64,000 bases of DNA, taken from assembly GCA_032718565.1 (NCBI GenBank), contig JAVGVS010000723.1:1-64000 (forward strand), in the 5' to 3' direction. Shown one piece after another: positions 1 to 11,809 of the stretch. Position 1 is the first letter of the stretch. The number at the start of each line of letters is the position of its first letter. The notes beneath the pieces are model-generated. The model saw only the letters and a program-made list of their open reading frames with translations, was not told the DNA's origin and made no database searches. The translations under genes were made by a program, and so were the position numbers. Origin of the DNA: Distichodus sexfasciatus. Lineage: Eukaryota; Chordata; Actinopteri; Characiformes; Distichodontidae.

Positions 1-29
1 ACACACACACACACACACACACACACACA
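1..29. repeat. (CA)n microsatellite
   Basis: Uninterrupted AC dinucleotides from the window edge, so the true left end is outside. It directly abuts a MITE at 30. Confidence 0.95.
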
Positions 30-265
30 TTATTCCATAGACTCCCATAATGACTAGATGTATACAATTCTACAGTTAACCCTAACCATAACCTTAACCT
101 TAACCTCAGTAACCAAATGCACATCTTTTACCTCTTTTAGTTTCTCAAATAAAACATGCACATATTCTATAAAGTAATTTTTCCTCATGGGGACCTTTCA
201 AATGTCCCCACAAAAGGGATTTTCGGGAACAAAAAGGCCCAAAAAGGTCCCCACAATGCATAACA
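30..265 (-). mobile_element. Microsatellite-flanked MITE, copy 1
   Basis: The block with CCCTAACCATAACC, AACCTCAGTAACCAAA and paired GGGGACC/GTCCCC motifs matches, in reverse complement, the copy at 61,928-62,194. Both copies are bordered by CA/TG repeats on both sides. The outer left terminal repeat seen in the other copy is missing here, probably lost within the CA tract. The family is non-coding; its superfamily is not established. Confidence 0.6.
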
Positions 266-271
266 ACATGG

Positions 272-305
272 TACACACACACACATACATACACACACAC
301 ACACA
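272..305. repeat. (CA)n microsatellite, interrupted
   Basis: CA repeat with CATA interruptions, forming the right flank of the MITE at 30-265. Confidence 0.9.
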
Positions 306-1044
306 TCTTACTCTCAGTGTTTCAGAAAAAAACAGACCCCTTAGGAGCAGGTTTGGTGCCACGGATGATGTGATGATCCAAAAGCACCTCAAATTATAGC
401 CTCCAGTTTTTTATTTGTGTATTTATTGAGCTCCTACTTACAGGAAAGAACACCATGGCGTTGCTGCGATAATGCATCTAGCCAACAAGGATGGAAATGT
501 TTACTTCAGGGTCTTTCTCATAAAGATTTATGAGGTGCCATGCTATTTAATATTTATTTAACCTTTATTTTGCATGAGAATCCCGCTGAGACCGAGGCCC
601 TTTTTACCAGAGAGTTTTTGTTTATTCAGCCTGACAATTACAACGGAAGCCAAACGCAATGAATTAGATACAGCAGTTCTTAGAATTCTAGAAGTGTTTT
701 GGGTGAGGATTTTTTTGGAGTGTATTAGACAATGTTTTAGCCCAAAATCAATTATAATTTAGCTGTTGTTTTTTTTTATTTTTATTAATGTTTAAAAGTG
801 TGAACAAAATAAATGCTCAATTTTTATGAGAGCTCAGACTGGAAAATGCATGAGCTGCTTGTTTTGTGTAACGAATGACATTTACAGAAAATCATCTCTA
901 TTATTTATATTAAACTATATTTTTATGCTGCAGTACTGCAGTATAAACATAAGCCATAAACATCTTTAAACTTACAGACACCCGTCCTCACACATCACAA
1001 ATAATCTCAGGTTGTTCTACCTTTTACACAGAAAGATACTCACA

Positions 1045-1046
<2 letters not shown>
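306..1046. other. No gene seen
   Basis: AT-rich sequence without a long open frame or recognisable repeat. Confidence 0.5.

Positions 1047-1086
<40 letters not shown>
1047..1086. repeat. (CA)n microsatellite
   Basis: About 20 CA units, then interrupted CA-rich sequence to about 1,095. Confidence 0.95.
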
Positions 1087-1091
<5 letters not shown>

Positions 1092-1095
1092 ACAA

Positions 1096-1650
1096 TCTTA
1101 TTTGGGTCTTTTCCGTGTGCATCCTCCTGAATCATTGGACGTGACAGTTGAGTAAGTGGCAGTGCTGCGGTTCAGACAGGATCCAGGCCTCTGGGGCCTT
1201 TAGTGTCTAATAAGTTTATCATTAATTACGGCCTCAGGGGACGCTTGCTCTTGAATTAATTAGTTAGCTGTGGAAGGGAGGGGAAAAAAACCTGACCACT
1301 GGATCTAAAAACAAGTGGAGCAGGACAACGTTTTATGTGGCACAGTGGCGTCCCTCGGCACCGGCCAGCTCCAGCTGTTGCTCTGCCCGACTCATTCTAC
1401 GTCCCTCTGATTAACAGGACATCAGCGTCCAAGATCTGGCTCAGAGAGTCCCAAAAAAACGGTGGTGAATGATTTATTTGTGGTGAAATGCATTTGCTCC
1501 TGATGTTCCCACCTGTAGCTTTGGAGTCATTTTTTTGCGAAATGCATGTTACAAATAATAACTAAGAAGTCATTGTCCAGTCCAGTCCAGTCTACCTGTT
1601 CTATTAACCTGGAGAAATCTAGGATCAGACCAAATCTGCAGTGAATTTTA
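1096..1650. other. No gene seen; unique sequence
   Basis: Unique-looking sequence with a TTGAATTAATTAG homeobox-like AT core near 1,250. No coding signal is seen. A regulatory role is only a possibility. Confidence 0.4.
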
Positions 1651-1880
1651 AAGGGCAGTTGGTAGTGTAACGGTTTGGCAGTCGACCTCGTAATGGTCAC
1701 TGGTTCAAGACGCGGACCGGTAAAGGTACCATTAAGGTACTCATGAGCAAGGTACCGTCCCCAAGCACTGCCCATGTTAGCTGCCCACTGCTCCTTCACG
1801 GATGGGTCAAATGCAAAAGTCGAACTTCAATGTGAAGCACTGAGTAGTGTGCTGTGTTCACAATGTTAAATAATCACTCA
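1651..1880 (+). mobile_element. tRNA-derived SINE, family 1 copy
   Basis: It has a tRNA-like A-box (TAGTGTAACGG) and B-box (GGTTCAAGAC). These are followed by a body containing GGTAAAGGTACC and GAGCAAGGTACCGT, then GATGGGTCAAATGCA, and a tail with GTTCACAATG and AATAATCACTCA. The same order of motifs recurs at 2,052-2,305 and 26,555-26,750, and reversed at 26,139-26,255. It was presumably transcribed by RNA polymerase III and moved by a partner LINE. Confidence 0.75.
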
Positions 1881-2051
1881 AAAAATGGACTTTAACTTGA
1901 TGAACCTCGATGTCATTTTCTGTCTTTTAACATATAAGCTACTACAGAAAGTCAAACGTTTTACAGTGATCTAAGTAATGAAAATTCTTCTGCTTACATT
2001 TAAATTGAAATGAACTGAATAGTGATAATTATATGGTTTTCAGTATTAACT

Positions 2052-2305
2052 AAGGCTAGCATAACAGTTAGGGAGAGGGCTGCGTGATCGGAGGGTCATC
2101 AGTTCAAGTCTCAGACCGGTAAAGGTACCACTGAGGTACTCATGAGCGAGATACTGTCCCCAAGCGCTGTTCGCCGGATGATACCAAAAAACTGCACACA
2201 GCTGCTTGACAGATGGGTCAAATGCAGAGGTCACACTTTGTTGTGTTGCACTGTGTGCTGTGCTGTGGTGTGTTCACAATGACAAATAATCACTCGCTTA
2301 AAGCT
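2052..2305 (+). mobile_element. tRNA-derived SINE, family 1 copy
   Basis: Second copy, only about 170 bp from the first and in the same orientation. It has B-box-like AGTTCAAGTC, the ACCGGTAAAGGTACCA and ACTCATGAGCGAGATAC body, GATGGGTCAAATGCAGAGG, and the GTTCACAATGACAAATAATC tail. Confidence 0.75.
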
Positions 2306-3482
2306 GGCTAAAATTGGTGACTTTTTTCAGTAGCTAATCAGTAGCAATGCTACTTATAAAATGAAGCTTGTAGTTTGAAAAATTTCCACAACTCTATATA
2401 TTTACTGGATGTATCCACAGTGTCTGTAAGATACCGCTGATATGTTGACATATTCATTTGTGACATTTATCATACTTTCTTCTTTTTGTTGTCTCTTTTT
2501 GTGTCATTTCAAAAAGACACTAATAAAAACTTCAGTTACTCTTAATTACAATGCCTGTGTAAAACCTTACACGGTCACAGTATCTGTAAAATCTGACGCC
2601 ACCAATGTAAAAGCAGTGACGTGACATCCAGAATCCTGACCTTAGTTTTGTTCTCACCAATGAAAAACCATAGCAGACTGAGACAGAAAATTGGTTCAGC
2701 TGCTTAATCAAACAGGTCGATTAAAAAATCTCGATTGGATAATGACTTGTCGTAAACCGGATTCTCTCTGCCATTTGCAGCTTCCCACTTGCTACTAAAA
2801 CCAGCTAACGGCAGATGGTTAAATGTGGGCATACGTGGAACACTCTTTGCTAGTTTATTTCCAAAATAGGTGCGGAATAAGAGCAGGAATATATTGTGCA
2901 TTAGGCGTGACAGATTGTCAGATTCATGCGCAAGCCGTCGCTGATGTGAATAAACCAGCAACTGTTGGGAGAAAACCATCTGGGTCTTGGCCTAATTACC
3001 ACCAAGTGTCTCTGTGTTTAGAGCTGATTGTTAAGTTCCCCAGAGGTGTGAAACTCCTAGAGGGCAGAAGGAGGAGAGTTTTCAATTTTACAAAAATGGA
3101 GGCATGTGTCACTTATCCGCAGTCATTGGCTGGGATGCTGCCTGCTTTCTCTGTTAACGTTAAAGATTAGTTCACTGCACTGACGTAAAAGCTTAAACAA
3201 CGGTTAGCGCTTTCTAAGTGGCTCTTGTGAAAACTGGTTGCACTTTAAAATGAAACACATTTAATGGTTTAGACCGTGTTGGGGCGGCTCCTTTTAAACG
3301 CTCTTTCAGACGCCGCTTCTGGCCAATTCAACACCAATCAGAAACACCTGATAGTTGAAACGATCTGTCGTTGCAAAGAGAGAAAATTAAAAGTGTTTTT
3401 AACAATGCAGCATTTTGCTAAGCTGCCTCAGTTTGTTAAAACATTACTTTGAAAGGTACAGTGTTTAAAAGTACGCTTACAA
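2306..3482. other. No gene seen
   Basis: Unique-looking AT-rich sequence. The short open frames here have no recognisable domain or splice support. Confidence 0.5.
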
Positions 3483-4135
3483 AAATGTTAAATTTGCGGC
3501 AAGGTCATATTTTTGCACGCAAATTAGGTTTATGGCAAACTTGCGGTGGATTTCTAGCAAATTTTGTGTAAAACTTAAGCACCTGGCAAATTTCTTCATT
3601 CATTCTTCCTTCATTCATTTATTATGCGAACCGCTTAATCCCAACTGGTGTTGCGAGGGGGCTGGAGCCTATCCCGGGAACTATGGGCACTAGGCGGGGA
3701 CCAACCCAACCTCACACAATCACGCTCTCATTCACACCTTATGGAGCCAATTTAGAGTCACCAATTAACCCATAATGCATGCTTTTGGACTGTGGGAGGA
3801 AACCAGAGTCCTCGGAGGAATCCCACACGAACACGGGGAGAGCATGCAAACTCCACACAGAAAGGCTCTACGGCTGACCCAGGGATCAAACCCAGGACCT
3901 TCTCGCTGTGAGGCAGTAGCGCTAACCGTTGCGTCGTTGTGCCGTACTGGCAAATTGTTTTGGCAAATCACAGGCAAATAGATTTGTCACTAGTGGCAAT
4001 TTGTCATTGTTGCCAGAACATTTTCGGGAGTTTGCCACTAGCGGCTGACAATGTTGAAGCAACATGTTGTGGCAAATATGTGGCAAAAATTATCCACAAG
4101 TTTGCCGCAAACCTGCTGCAAACATTGTGTTTTTG
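3483..4135. repeat. GGCAAA/TTTGCC motif-rich repeat, split by a SINE
   Basis: About 300 bp outside the SINE is dense in GGCAAA, TTTGCCGCAA and TTGCGGCAA words on both strands, suggesting an old DNA-element-like repeat. The SINE at 3,593-3,946 splits it and duplicates CTGGCAAATT from it. Class unknown. Confidence 0.45.
3593..3946 (-). mobile_element. DANA/HE1-type tRNA-derived SINE with 10-bp target duplication
   Basis: Read on the minus strand it starts with a tRNA-like head (GGTTAGCGCTACTGCCTCAC, then GGGTTTGATCCC as B-box). It continues with the AGTTTGCATGCTCTCC and TTTCCTCCCACAGTCCAAAA blocks known from fish DANA/Mermaid/HE1 SINEs, then GGGATAGGCTCCAGCC and a GAATGAATGAAG-type tail. The flanks carry identical CTGGCAAATT at 3,583-3,592 and 3,947-3,956, which fixes both ends. 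Confidence 0.85.
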
Positions 4136-4466
4136 TATGAGAACCTTGATCACTTTTTAAGTTTCTTTTAAATTAGTATCACCAATCATTTTAGTTATTA
4201 TGTGCATTTTGAAAGGGTTTAAGATTTAGTGTTTTGGGACTTGCATGTCTGAGCAAAATAATTATTCAAGAAATTCGGTAAGATTTGGGGTGTTGAGACT
4301 CACATGTCTTAACAAAAATAATTGTGCAGCTTGAAAATATTAAAATTAATTATTTTTTTGTTCTTTAGTCTTGGTTTTATTAGAAAAAAGAGAAAAGTTT
4401 TGCCTCATTCTAATTATTGCGCTGCTCTTTCCGCACTGTTGATGGACCCTAGTCTGGGTGCTCAAG
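4136..4466. other. No gene seen
   Basis: AT-rich sequence with no feature recognised. Confidence 0.4.
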
Positions 4467-4813
4467 CATAAAAAGCGCACACACACAAAGACACACACAC
4501 ACTGCTCGGTTGACTCTGCTGCTCCACGATTCTTTAAGGAAGTGTCCGGTGAACAGGACAGAGGAGGAGGAGGAGGAGGATGACGACGAGGCGGAATGCA
4601 GTGCTTCTTTGGCCATCAGCCCTCTTCTTGGAAGCTGTCCATCACTGTCCGAGTGAATCAGCAGAGCAGAACTCCTCTTTTCCTCCTCTTCTCCTTGGTC
4701 CGGAACCTCGGCCGGCCAAGCACCCGAGAGCGAAGCTCACACTCGTGAAGTCGGCCTGCTGTTCCAGCTCCACTCAACCCTCACGACTGGGAAGACTCGG
4801 ATCACGCCACTGA
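4467..4813 (+). other. Possible TATA promoter and short first exon, unrecognised
   Basis: CATAAAAAG at 4,467-4,475 is followed about 100 bp later by a GAGGAGGAGG run. An ATG at 4,580 then opens a 77-codon frame ending at 4,813, with no family resemblance I recognise. A second ATG at about 4,597 opens an overlapping 50-codon frame. GC and CpG content rise relative to the flanks. It could be a promoter with a 5' exon, or chance. No donor site stands out. Confidence 0.2.
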
Positions 4814-5124
4814 AAGTCACAAGTTTCACCTCAAAACAATATTAGATGGATTCAATGGATGGCAATTCCATCTCTGCCAGCGTCGCAAAGTCTGATTTTA
4901 ATTTGATCTGATTCTGGGGCCAGCAGTCAATATGAGACAAGCTGATTTACCACTGCGTTCATATCAAATCACAAAGCAACAAATAATATTTTACATTTTT
5001 ATTTCCAAAGGTGGTAATGAAACCATCTCGGGGGTTGCTTGGTGAGGGATGTTATAATATGTAAGATGTCAGATCAATGTTTTTATTTTGGGTCAATGCA
5101 TTTTGGGCTCGTTGATTAGGGGTG

Positions 5125-5400
5125 TAATGATACATCGTTCTACACTGACACATCGATTACATCAACCAGCCCATCCAAAATGAAAACTTAAATCAGACAA
5201 TATACATCTTTTAACGTCACTTTATACTGAGTATATTTGATATGAATGGAAGTGTGTTTAAGATCTGATATTGTCTGAAATCGGACATTGGCTCCCAAAT
5301 TCAGATGAATCGAGATCATATTGTGGCAGACTTTGTGATATCAGAAGTTCAATGAATTGATATGAAATTATATCGCGATGAAACTTGTGATTTACACAGT
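5125..5400 (+). mobile_element. hAT-like MITE, GGGGTGTAA family, decayed
   Basis: It begins TTAGGGGTGTAATGATACATCG, minus the first T, and ends near AAACTTGTGATTTACAC, matching the inverted ends of the intact copy at 46,626-46,869. The right terminus is eroded, so no target duplication is visible. Confidence 0.55.
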
Positions 5401-5429
5401 TACTGTCGATCGTTGTCTCTCTTTCTACT

Positions 5430-5678
5430 TCTAGTTTAAAGTGTATATTTTATATTCTATTTATATATTTCTTATGCTACCTGCCTTATTTGTTCTTTGT
5501 TCTTTGCACTGTTTTTGCACCATTTCTTATGACATTTGTTTTGCTTCCTGATTTGTGATTTTTTTTACATGTTCGAAATAAATAAATAAATAAATAAAGC
5601 TGGAGCCACATCGTGTCCACTCTCTATATACTTGTACAGGATGTAGCAGAGATGACAATAAAGTTTACTTTGACTTTG
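5430..5678 (+). mobile_element. 3' end of L2-type LINE
   Basis: It carries the 3' signature seen in several copies here: GGAGCCACATCGTGTC, CTTGTACAGGATGTAGCAGA, then GATGACAATAAAGT and TTTGACTTTGG. An (AAAT)n tract precedes it. The longest copy (34,742-37,130) links this tail to reverse transcriptase sequence. Confidence 0.65.
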
Positions 5679-5849
5679 GCTTGTTTACATATATGCAGAT
5701 ATTTTTTAGACAGATTTTTTTTATGTGTTTCTTATTTTAACTGTGTTTATGTGACTTTTGGTTAAAAAAAATCTTTGTGTACACCAGAACAGAAGATTTT
5801 TTACGGAAGAGGATTAGGGCCACTGAAAAAAAAGGGTCATATCTTATTC

Positions 5850-6040
5850 TGAGAATAAAGTCACAATTCTGACTGTAATCTCACAGTTCTGACTTTTTTC
5901 TCACAGTTCTGACTTTTTTCTCACAGTTCTGACTTTAATCTCACAATTCTGACTTTTATCTCACAATTAATCTCAAAAGAAAAAAGGCAGAATGGTGAGA
6001 AAAAAGTCAGAATTATGAGAAAAAAGTCAGAATTGTGAGC
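5850..6040. repeat. 20-bp tandem array that switches strand
   Basis: Units like TCACAGTTCTGACTTTTTTC repeat about seven times. After about 5,975 the array continues as the reverse complement (GAGAAAAAAGTCAGAATT), so the two halves could fold on each other. Confidence 0.8.
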
Positions 6041-6284
6041 ACAGTAGAACTAAACACGCCAGCGTTTTATTTGTTAACACGGAGTCACAGAATCCAGCGT
6101 TTCGAAAAAACTTCACTTTGGAGTACGTTTTAAAAACTATCCGTATGAGGTGGCCAAAACACAAAGGCCCAAATGTATGAAAAAACATGCATTTATAAAA
6201 AATATCTACATCTGTGTAAACAGGCGCTGAATTTTTATTCCTGAGCTCAACCAGACATTTTAAATAAAAACAGAGCTTGTTCAA

Positions 6285-6405
6285 TGTAAAGTGATGTTAC
6301 AGCACGTATGATGTCTGATCAGTGTTTTCATTTTGCAACGATGCTGTTTGCTTGTTAATCATCGACCCAATGTATTGCTACATCTCTACGCCACACACCT
6401 CTCTA
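6285..6405 (+). mobile_element. Fragment of the GGGGTGTAA-family MITE
   Basis: ATGATGTCTGATCAGTGTTT, the GATGCTG block and CCAATGTATTGCTACATC match the interior of the copies at 11,091-11,809 and 46,626-46,869. Confidence 0.4.
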
Positions 6406-9400
6406 CACACAAGGCCGTCTTCTCAGATGAGGCACAGTTCCAGTCTTCTCCAAACTTTACTTTGAACATTCATGCCGTTTTTGCTCATTTTGAAGAATTA
6501 ACAGGTGAGGAAGTTAATATGGAGGTCGACTGTGTCTGAGCTCGAAGCAGAGCCTTTAAGATTCATTATGTGCTGCGTAAAATCCTTAATATGAATTGTA
6601 ATGCTCGGTAATCCTATATATATACAGATGTAACTAGAGCAAGCGAGCAGAGGGAGCCTCGCTCCAAAATTCCATGCAAATCCCTAATCTGCCTGGAACT
6701 ATCTCACTAATTTTTCAGGTTTAACTAATTTAATCATGGGATTTGTATGGCTAAAGGCAAACGGGGTATTTTAAATGTAAAACACGCCATCACAATTTTG
6801 TCACACTGCCAAGTTGAGTTTTCAATTTCACTTGCTAAATCGTGGCTGTCCACTTGCTTTCGGAACTTTTGTTTATAGGCCTGCCTTTTTTATCGTTTCT
6901 GGGGAAAATCTATCGTGTCAAAAAGAATATTTCTGTTGGGGGGGAGGGAAGGATGTTGAAAGACTACTCGCATGTTTTCTGTGCAAACGTTCTGTACTTT
7001 ATATATTTATTTTCAAGGGAGACTGATTAACATACACACTGAGTGTAGTTAGCGAGCTAACAAGATCTGACCCACATAAATTCTGCAGCACGAAACAGAA
7101 ACGGTCAGGTTTGCTGAAAAGATGAAAAGGTGCTTGAAAGACAAGATTTAAACATGAAATAAAAAGTTACAATAATAACATGACTGTAACTTTTGAGTTA
7201 ATCTCCACTGGCACTACAATTTAGTCCAAGAGTAGGCTTAATTCATGAGAAAGCGTTAATCTGAGCTTCTAATCATTTTAGTGACTTGAAACATCAATAT
7301 ATTAATATATATTTCTATTTCAGTTCTGCTGATTTATTGGCGTAATTAGACTAATGGCCAACGAGATGAAAGATGCAAAATGTTTGAATCTATTTCTTGA
7401 GTTCAAGTGATGAAGTTTCTCATTAATACCATTAACCAACATGTGAGGTGTTGGAACAGATATTTTTACTGTCATTAGGAAAATGTGACAAAAATGTGAC
7501 AAATAATAAAACTTAGCGTGTTTCTGTAATTTAAAAATAATTAATGACCCAAGCAATAGGTTTGTTTAATTGGAACCAAATTCTGTGCAATGTTACGTTA
7601 GAGTACATGATGTATCTGTAAAAGTCTTAGTTTAAAAAAAAGACTTTAACAAAATATTTAAAGATGAAAAAATATCATCAGCTGAAAAGTAGCAGCTGAA
7701 TAAAAACCTACTAGAATCTGATTTAAACATCAATTTGTAATTATTATCAGCACAACAAAGGGAACCTCAAAGAGCCCTTTTAAGCAGTTTGCGGTGATTT
7801 ATGCTGAGTGGCTTATAAATGGCATCATAAAAGAGTGTGAAATCTAGTTCATTGTAAAAGTCATGTGGAGATGAGCTCTGAGCCCTGCATTCACGCTGGC
7901 ATTTACTGTTGGGGATTTGCATATTCATTTTACACAAGATTTGGTTTTATGTCATTCAAGTCATAATATAGATACTACAAAACCAGCTTGTGGGCTGAAA
8001 GTTCATGATGTCTTTTAGTTGCTATTAAGACACCTTATATGATAATTTATGGTTGAAGATTTTTATGTTATACTTCATGTGGACGTTACAGAGCTGCAGG
8101 AATAGTTGTGGGCTATCTATTTGGCAGGATCTCAGATCTTGTTAGTTGCTGAACTCAGGCAGAATGTTGAAGTGTCAACTTCATCAGCTATATGTTAGCA
8201 TACTGTTATCATCTAAACAGAATTAGAGTGTTTGTCCTTATTGGGTGATATTGATTTTTTTTGATGAGTTACTAGCCACCAGATATCAGTTGTCTGTCTG
8301 AACTAGCCTTGAAATGATGATTCCCCCATCTCTCATGATGTTTCACGGCATTTTTATGACTAATTATTGATGAGTTACTGAGATTTACATCTGGCGATAG
8401 TGAGCCTTATTATATAAGCGTAAAAGACAATCACAACTGTTATAACTCGTTTATCACTGCCTATAAATGATATAAAATCTGTCTGCAACCTAATTCACTT
8501 CATTATAAATCATTTATAAGTGGTACCATGATTAGAAAAATAGGAACAAGAAAAAGTATGAACTGACAAAAATCTATAACATCTGTCTAGTCTGGGAAAG
8601 ATTTTATTCCATGTTTTTCTCAGCAATTACAGTCAGACACACATTACAGTCAGGTATTGATCAAGCCACTGTTTAAAATTTTCTCCAGTGCAATTTAGTT
8701 TGAGGAGCAGAGAAAATGCCGTGTAAATTAAGTGGGAATCCTCTGCAATTTATATGCTGGAAAGTTTAATCTACTACATCTTACAGGAGGTGTACAGTTG
8801 ACGTTAACATTTTAAATGAAAACTAACATGTTAATTAAAGAAAGGGAGAGAAAAACAGAGATCAATCAAGAAGCACAGTTACAGCTGTACAGTAGCTGTT
8901 TGTTTGTGCGTGAATGTGTTTACGGAGGTTTTTAAATGCTGGTGAGGACCTGAGTGTCTCCTAAATTAGCAAAAAAAATGGTTCTCAAAAGGAATCAGAA
9001 TCAGATGAGATTCAGAAGGATATTTATTGTCCATTACCAGGGCCGTTTTAACACAGTGTGGGCCCTGGGACGAGCTCATTCTGATTGGGGGGAGGGCTAT
9101 GCGATTGTGATGTTTAAAAAAAAATTCTTGGTGCGTTCTCTCTTTAGAAAATTCTATTTTTAATCAATTAATGTATGATCTGTATGCATCATTTCCAGTG
9201 AATAATATATAAGTTATGAAAAGATATTTAAACGTCTGCTTGTGCTAAATTATGCCTGCCCCCATTGACTGGAGCCCCTGGACACTTGCCTGATCATGTC
9301 TATGGATAAACGGGCCTTGTCTAGTACTAGTACTAGTCCCGTATGTGCTTCTAGGGTGGTTGGTGCTAAAACAAACAGGACAGGAAAAATCTAACAAGGC

Positions 9401-10590
9401 ACAATTGAAAAATAGAGTCTTATAAAATTATGTAAAGAAAAATTGTGAAATGATATTAAAGACATATTCAAAGAAATGTCTTTATTATAATGTAAATAAA
9501 CAGGACAGAGAAGATTGAACAATGTTCAATAGAAAAATAGATATATTTAAACAGAGTCTAAGAAACGATATTAAAGAAAGATATTTAAAGAAATGTCTTT
9601 GTTAAAGTTCTACCTTTGATTTTAAAATGTACACACGGTAAAACATAAGCTTTTGGGTATTGGGGTTAGGGTTAAGCCTTGTACTATTTACTACATTTAT
9701 TATTTATTATCTAGCAATTATTATGGTCATTAGAAGTACCTCACAAACATAGCAAGACGTGTTTGTGAGTGTGAGCGAAAAAGAAAGAGGGAGTGAGAGA
9801 AAAGAAGATGTTCTCCGAGTTTAAATCTGGAAGCACAGCAGCAGCTCCCCACATATTTTCTGCCTTTTTTGGCTTTTTCCAAGTCTCGCATAAAACATTT
9901 TTCAAGCATAATATATATGTTTACAGGCTATTTACTACCCTCTATCATTCTGCCGTCTCCCTCGCCATCTCTTACCATTCAACTTAAACTGCACCCCAGA
10001 CCCCGGTTCGGCTTTTTCGCCCCGCTCCATCAATGCCTGTAAACACAAGAATAAATCATTAAACAGCTCACACAGCCCGAAACACTTCCCACACCTACAT
10101 CTTTTGTTATTTCCCATACTGAAATGAAATGCATTACAGCATACTGCATTATTTGTTGTTAAAATAAACAGTATTTTAAAAAATGACTAATGCAATACAT
10201 TCAAATTTTAACATATATAAATAATATATCAAGGTGAATATACTAATGCATTGTTAAATTTTAAAATATGTAATAAATATTATTCCATAATATGTATTAA
10301 ATATTACAGTTACAATTGCCTGTATATTGCTAAATATGTTCAAATCAGTTATTTTAAATGTTATTAATTTAATTTATGCACCGACTTGTTAGTATTTGCT
10401 CAAGCAAACGCAATGTGGTTGAAAATTGCAATTTTTGGAAAATACACAAATGCATCAAAACACAAGTACAAAATGAGGATCTTTAAAATTAACTAAAAAT
10501 AAATATAATAAATATGTATTTTGCAGAATACATTATCGTACATATTTACATATTTATGGGCAACTACAATTACTATAGGCAATATATATC
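6406..10590. other. No gene seen
   Basis: AT-rich sequence. Only short unsupported open frames are present. It contains the 115-125 bp tandem duplication at 9,372-9,605. I see nothing else that can be named. Confidence 0.5.
9372..9605. repeat. Diverged tandem duplication, about 120-bp unit
   Basis: AAACAGGACAG, AATAGAAAAATAGA or TTGAAAAATAGA, GATATTAAAGA and AAAGAAATGTCTTT occur in the same order twice. Confidence 0.6.
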
Positions 10591-10600
10591 TATATACATT

Positions 10601-10624
10601 GTGTGTGTGTGTGTGTGTGTGTGT
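10601..10624. repeat. (GT)n microsatellite
   Basis: Twelve uninterrupted GT units. Confidence 0.95.
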
Positions 10625-10903
10625 ACATATAAAGTATGAGTTTGTCTTCCTCTCCATCCTGTGAGTGTAAAACACAAAATGCTGCCCAACTCTCGTGGTC
10701 CAAGGCCTTCTCCCGGAGTTGTCCGTATTAAATATGGATGAGCGATTACAGGTGAAGCGCTGCCCCGATGATTGGATTCAAAGCTGTGCTGGCAGCCACA
10801 TCAAGGGGCCTTTTGGGCCGAGTTTGGGTATTTCCCGCTGGCAGAACGTTAAATCCTGCCGAGCCGAGTTGGAACCATCCGGCCCGGGTCCCAGAACCCG
10901 GCG

Positions 10904-10906
<3 letters not shown>

Positions 10907-10936
<30 letters not shown>
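10907..10936. repeat. (AG)n microsatellite
   Basis: About fifteen AG units inside an otherwise unique, GC-balanced stretch (10,690-11,080). Open frames across it are low-complexity artefacts. Confidence 0.95.
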
Positions 10937-10939
<3 letters not shown>

Positions 10940-11090
10940 GAGAGAGAAGGGGATTCTCACAGCCAGGAGTCATTGCAGGCCAAAGTCTTTATTCCACGTC
11001 TCTTTTAGAGGTGGCTCTGAGCAGTGGGGAATTTTTTGGAGCCAATAAAACATGGAGGCATTGCAGGAGTGATAAAAGGTAGTTTACAGT

Positions 11091-11809
11091 AGGGGGGTAA
11101 CGATACAGTGGTCTACCTTGAAGCATCGATTCCAGGATCAACAATATTCGTGTGAATCACCAGCTTCATTACAGTACGATTTATATTGATTCAATAAACA
11201 ATGATTCAATGTCTGCCAGTGAGTTAGGATACAATTTCAATTGGGTTAAATTTTGCCAGCAATACAAGAAAATATTATTTAACACAATCATTCCCTTCTA
11301 TATCAAATCACAAGAATTAACTACTGTATAAAATCATATTGTCATTAGTCATCCAGACATTTAGTCAAAAAAATCTGTGTAAATCTTCATATTTAATATA
11401 AAAATAGCTACAAGATGTATAATGTCTGAATGACGTTTTCACTTTGAATCGATGCTATGATTATTGAACCAATGTATCGATACAGAGAGATTCGTCATTG
11501 TTAGCCCTTATCAATAAGCCTATAGCACTGATTCAAGATTCAACATCGATCAGACATCCTACATATTGTATAAAGTATGCTGCTGTCATACATATCGTAA
11601 CAATTCATACTGGTTTCGCCACAGCTTTTATCAAGTGTGATAACACAGCTCAGGAGGTGTTAAATCAGCATATGCTATTGTCTTATACTGATCGCTGGCT
11701 TCTGAACTGAATCAATCAAAATCAAATTGTACCAGACTTTGTCAAATCATCTACTGAACTGATATAATATCGTATCGTATCGTGACCAAGCTTGTGATTT
11801 ACACCCCTG
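11091..11809 (+). mobile_element. hAT-like element, GGGGTGTAA family, longer copy
   Basis: The left end TAGGGGGGTAACGATACAG and right end CTTGTGATTTACACCCCTG are inverted matches of each other and of the intact 244-bp copy at 46,626. The interior is about 700 bp, with CCAATGTATCGATACAG near the middle. Flanking 8-mers are not a clean duplication. Confidence 0.6.

Noticed and set aside
80..105. CCCTAACC-type words as a telomere remnant
   Set aside because: Only a few irregular units, and the same block recurs inside the MITE copy at 62.1 kb.
1651..2305. tRNA genes
   Set aside because: A- and B-boxes are present but no cloverleaf closes, and the body and tail repeat as a SINE family.
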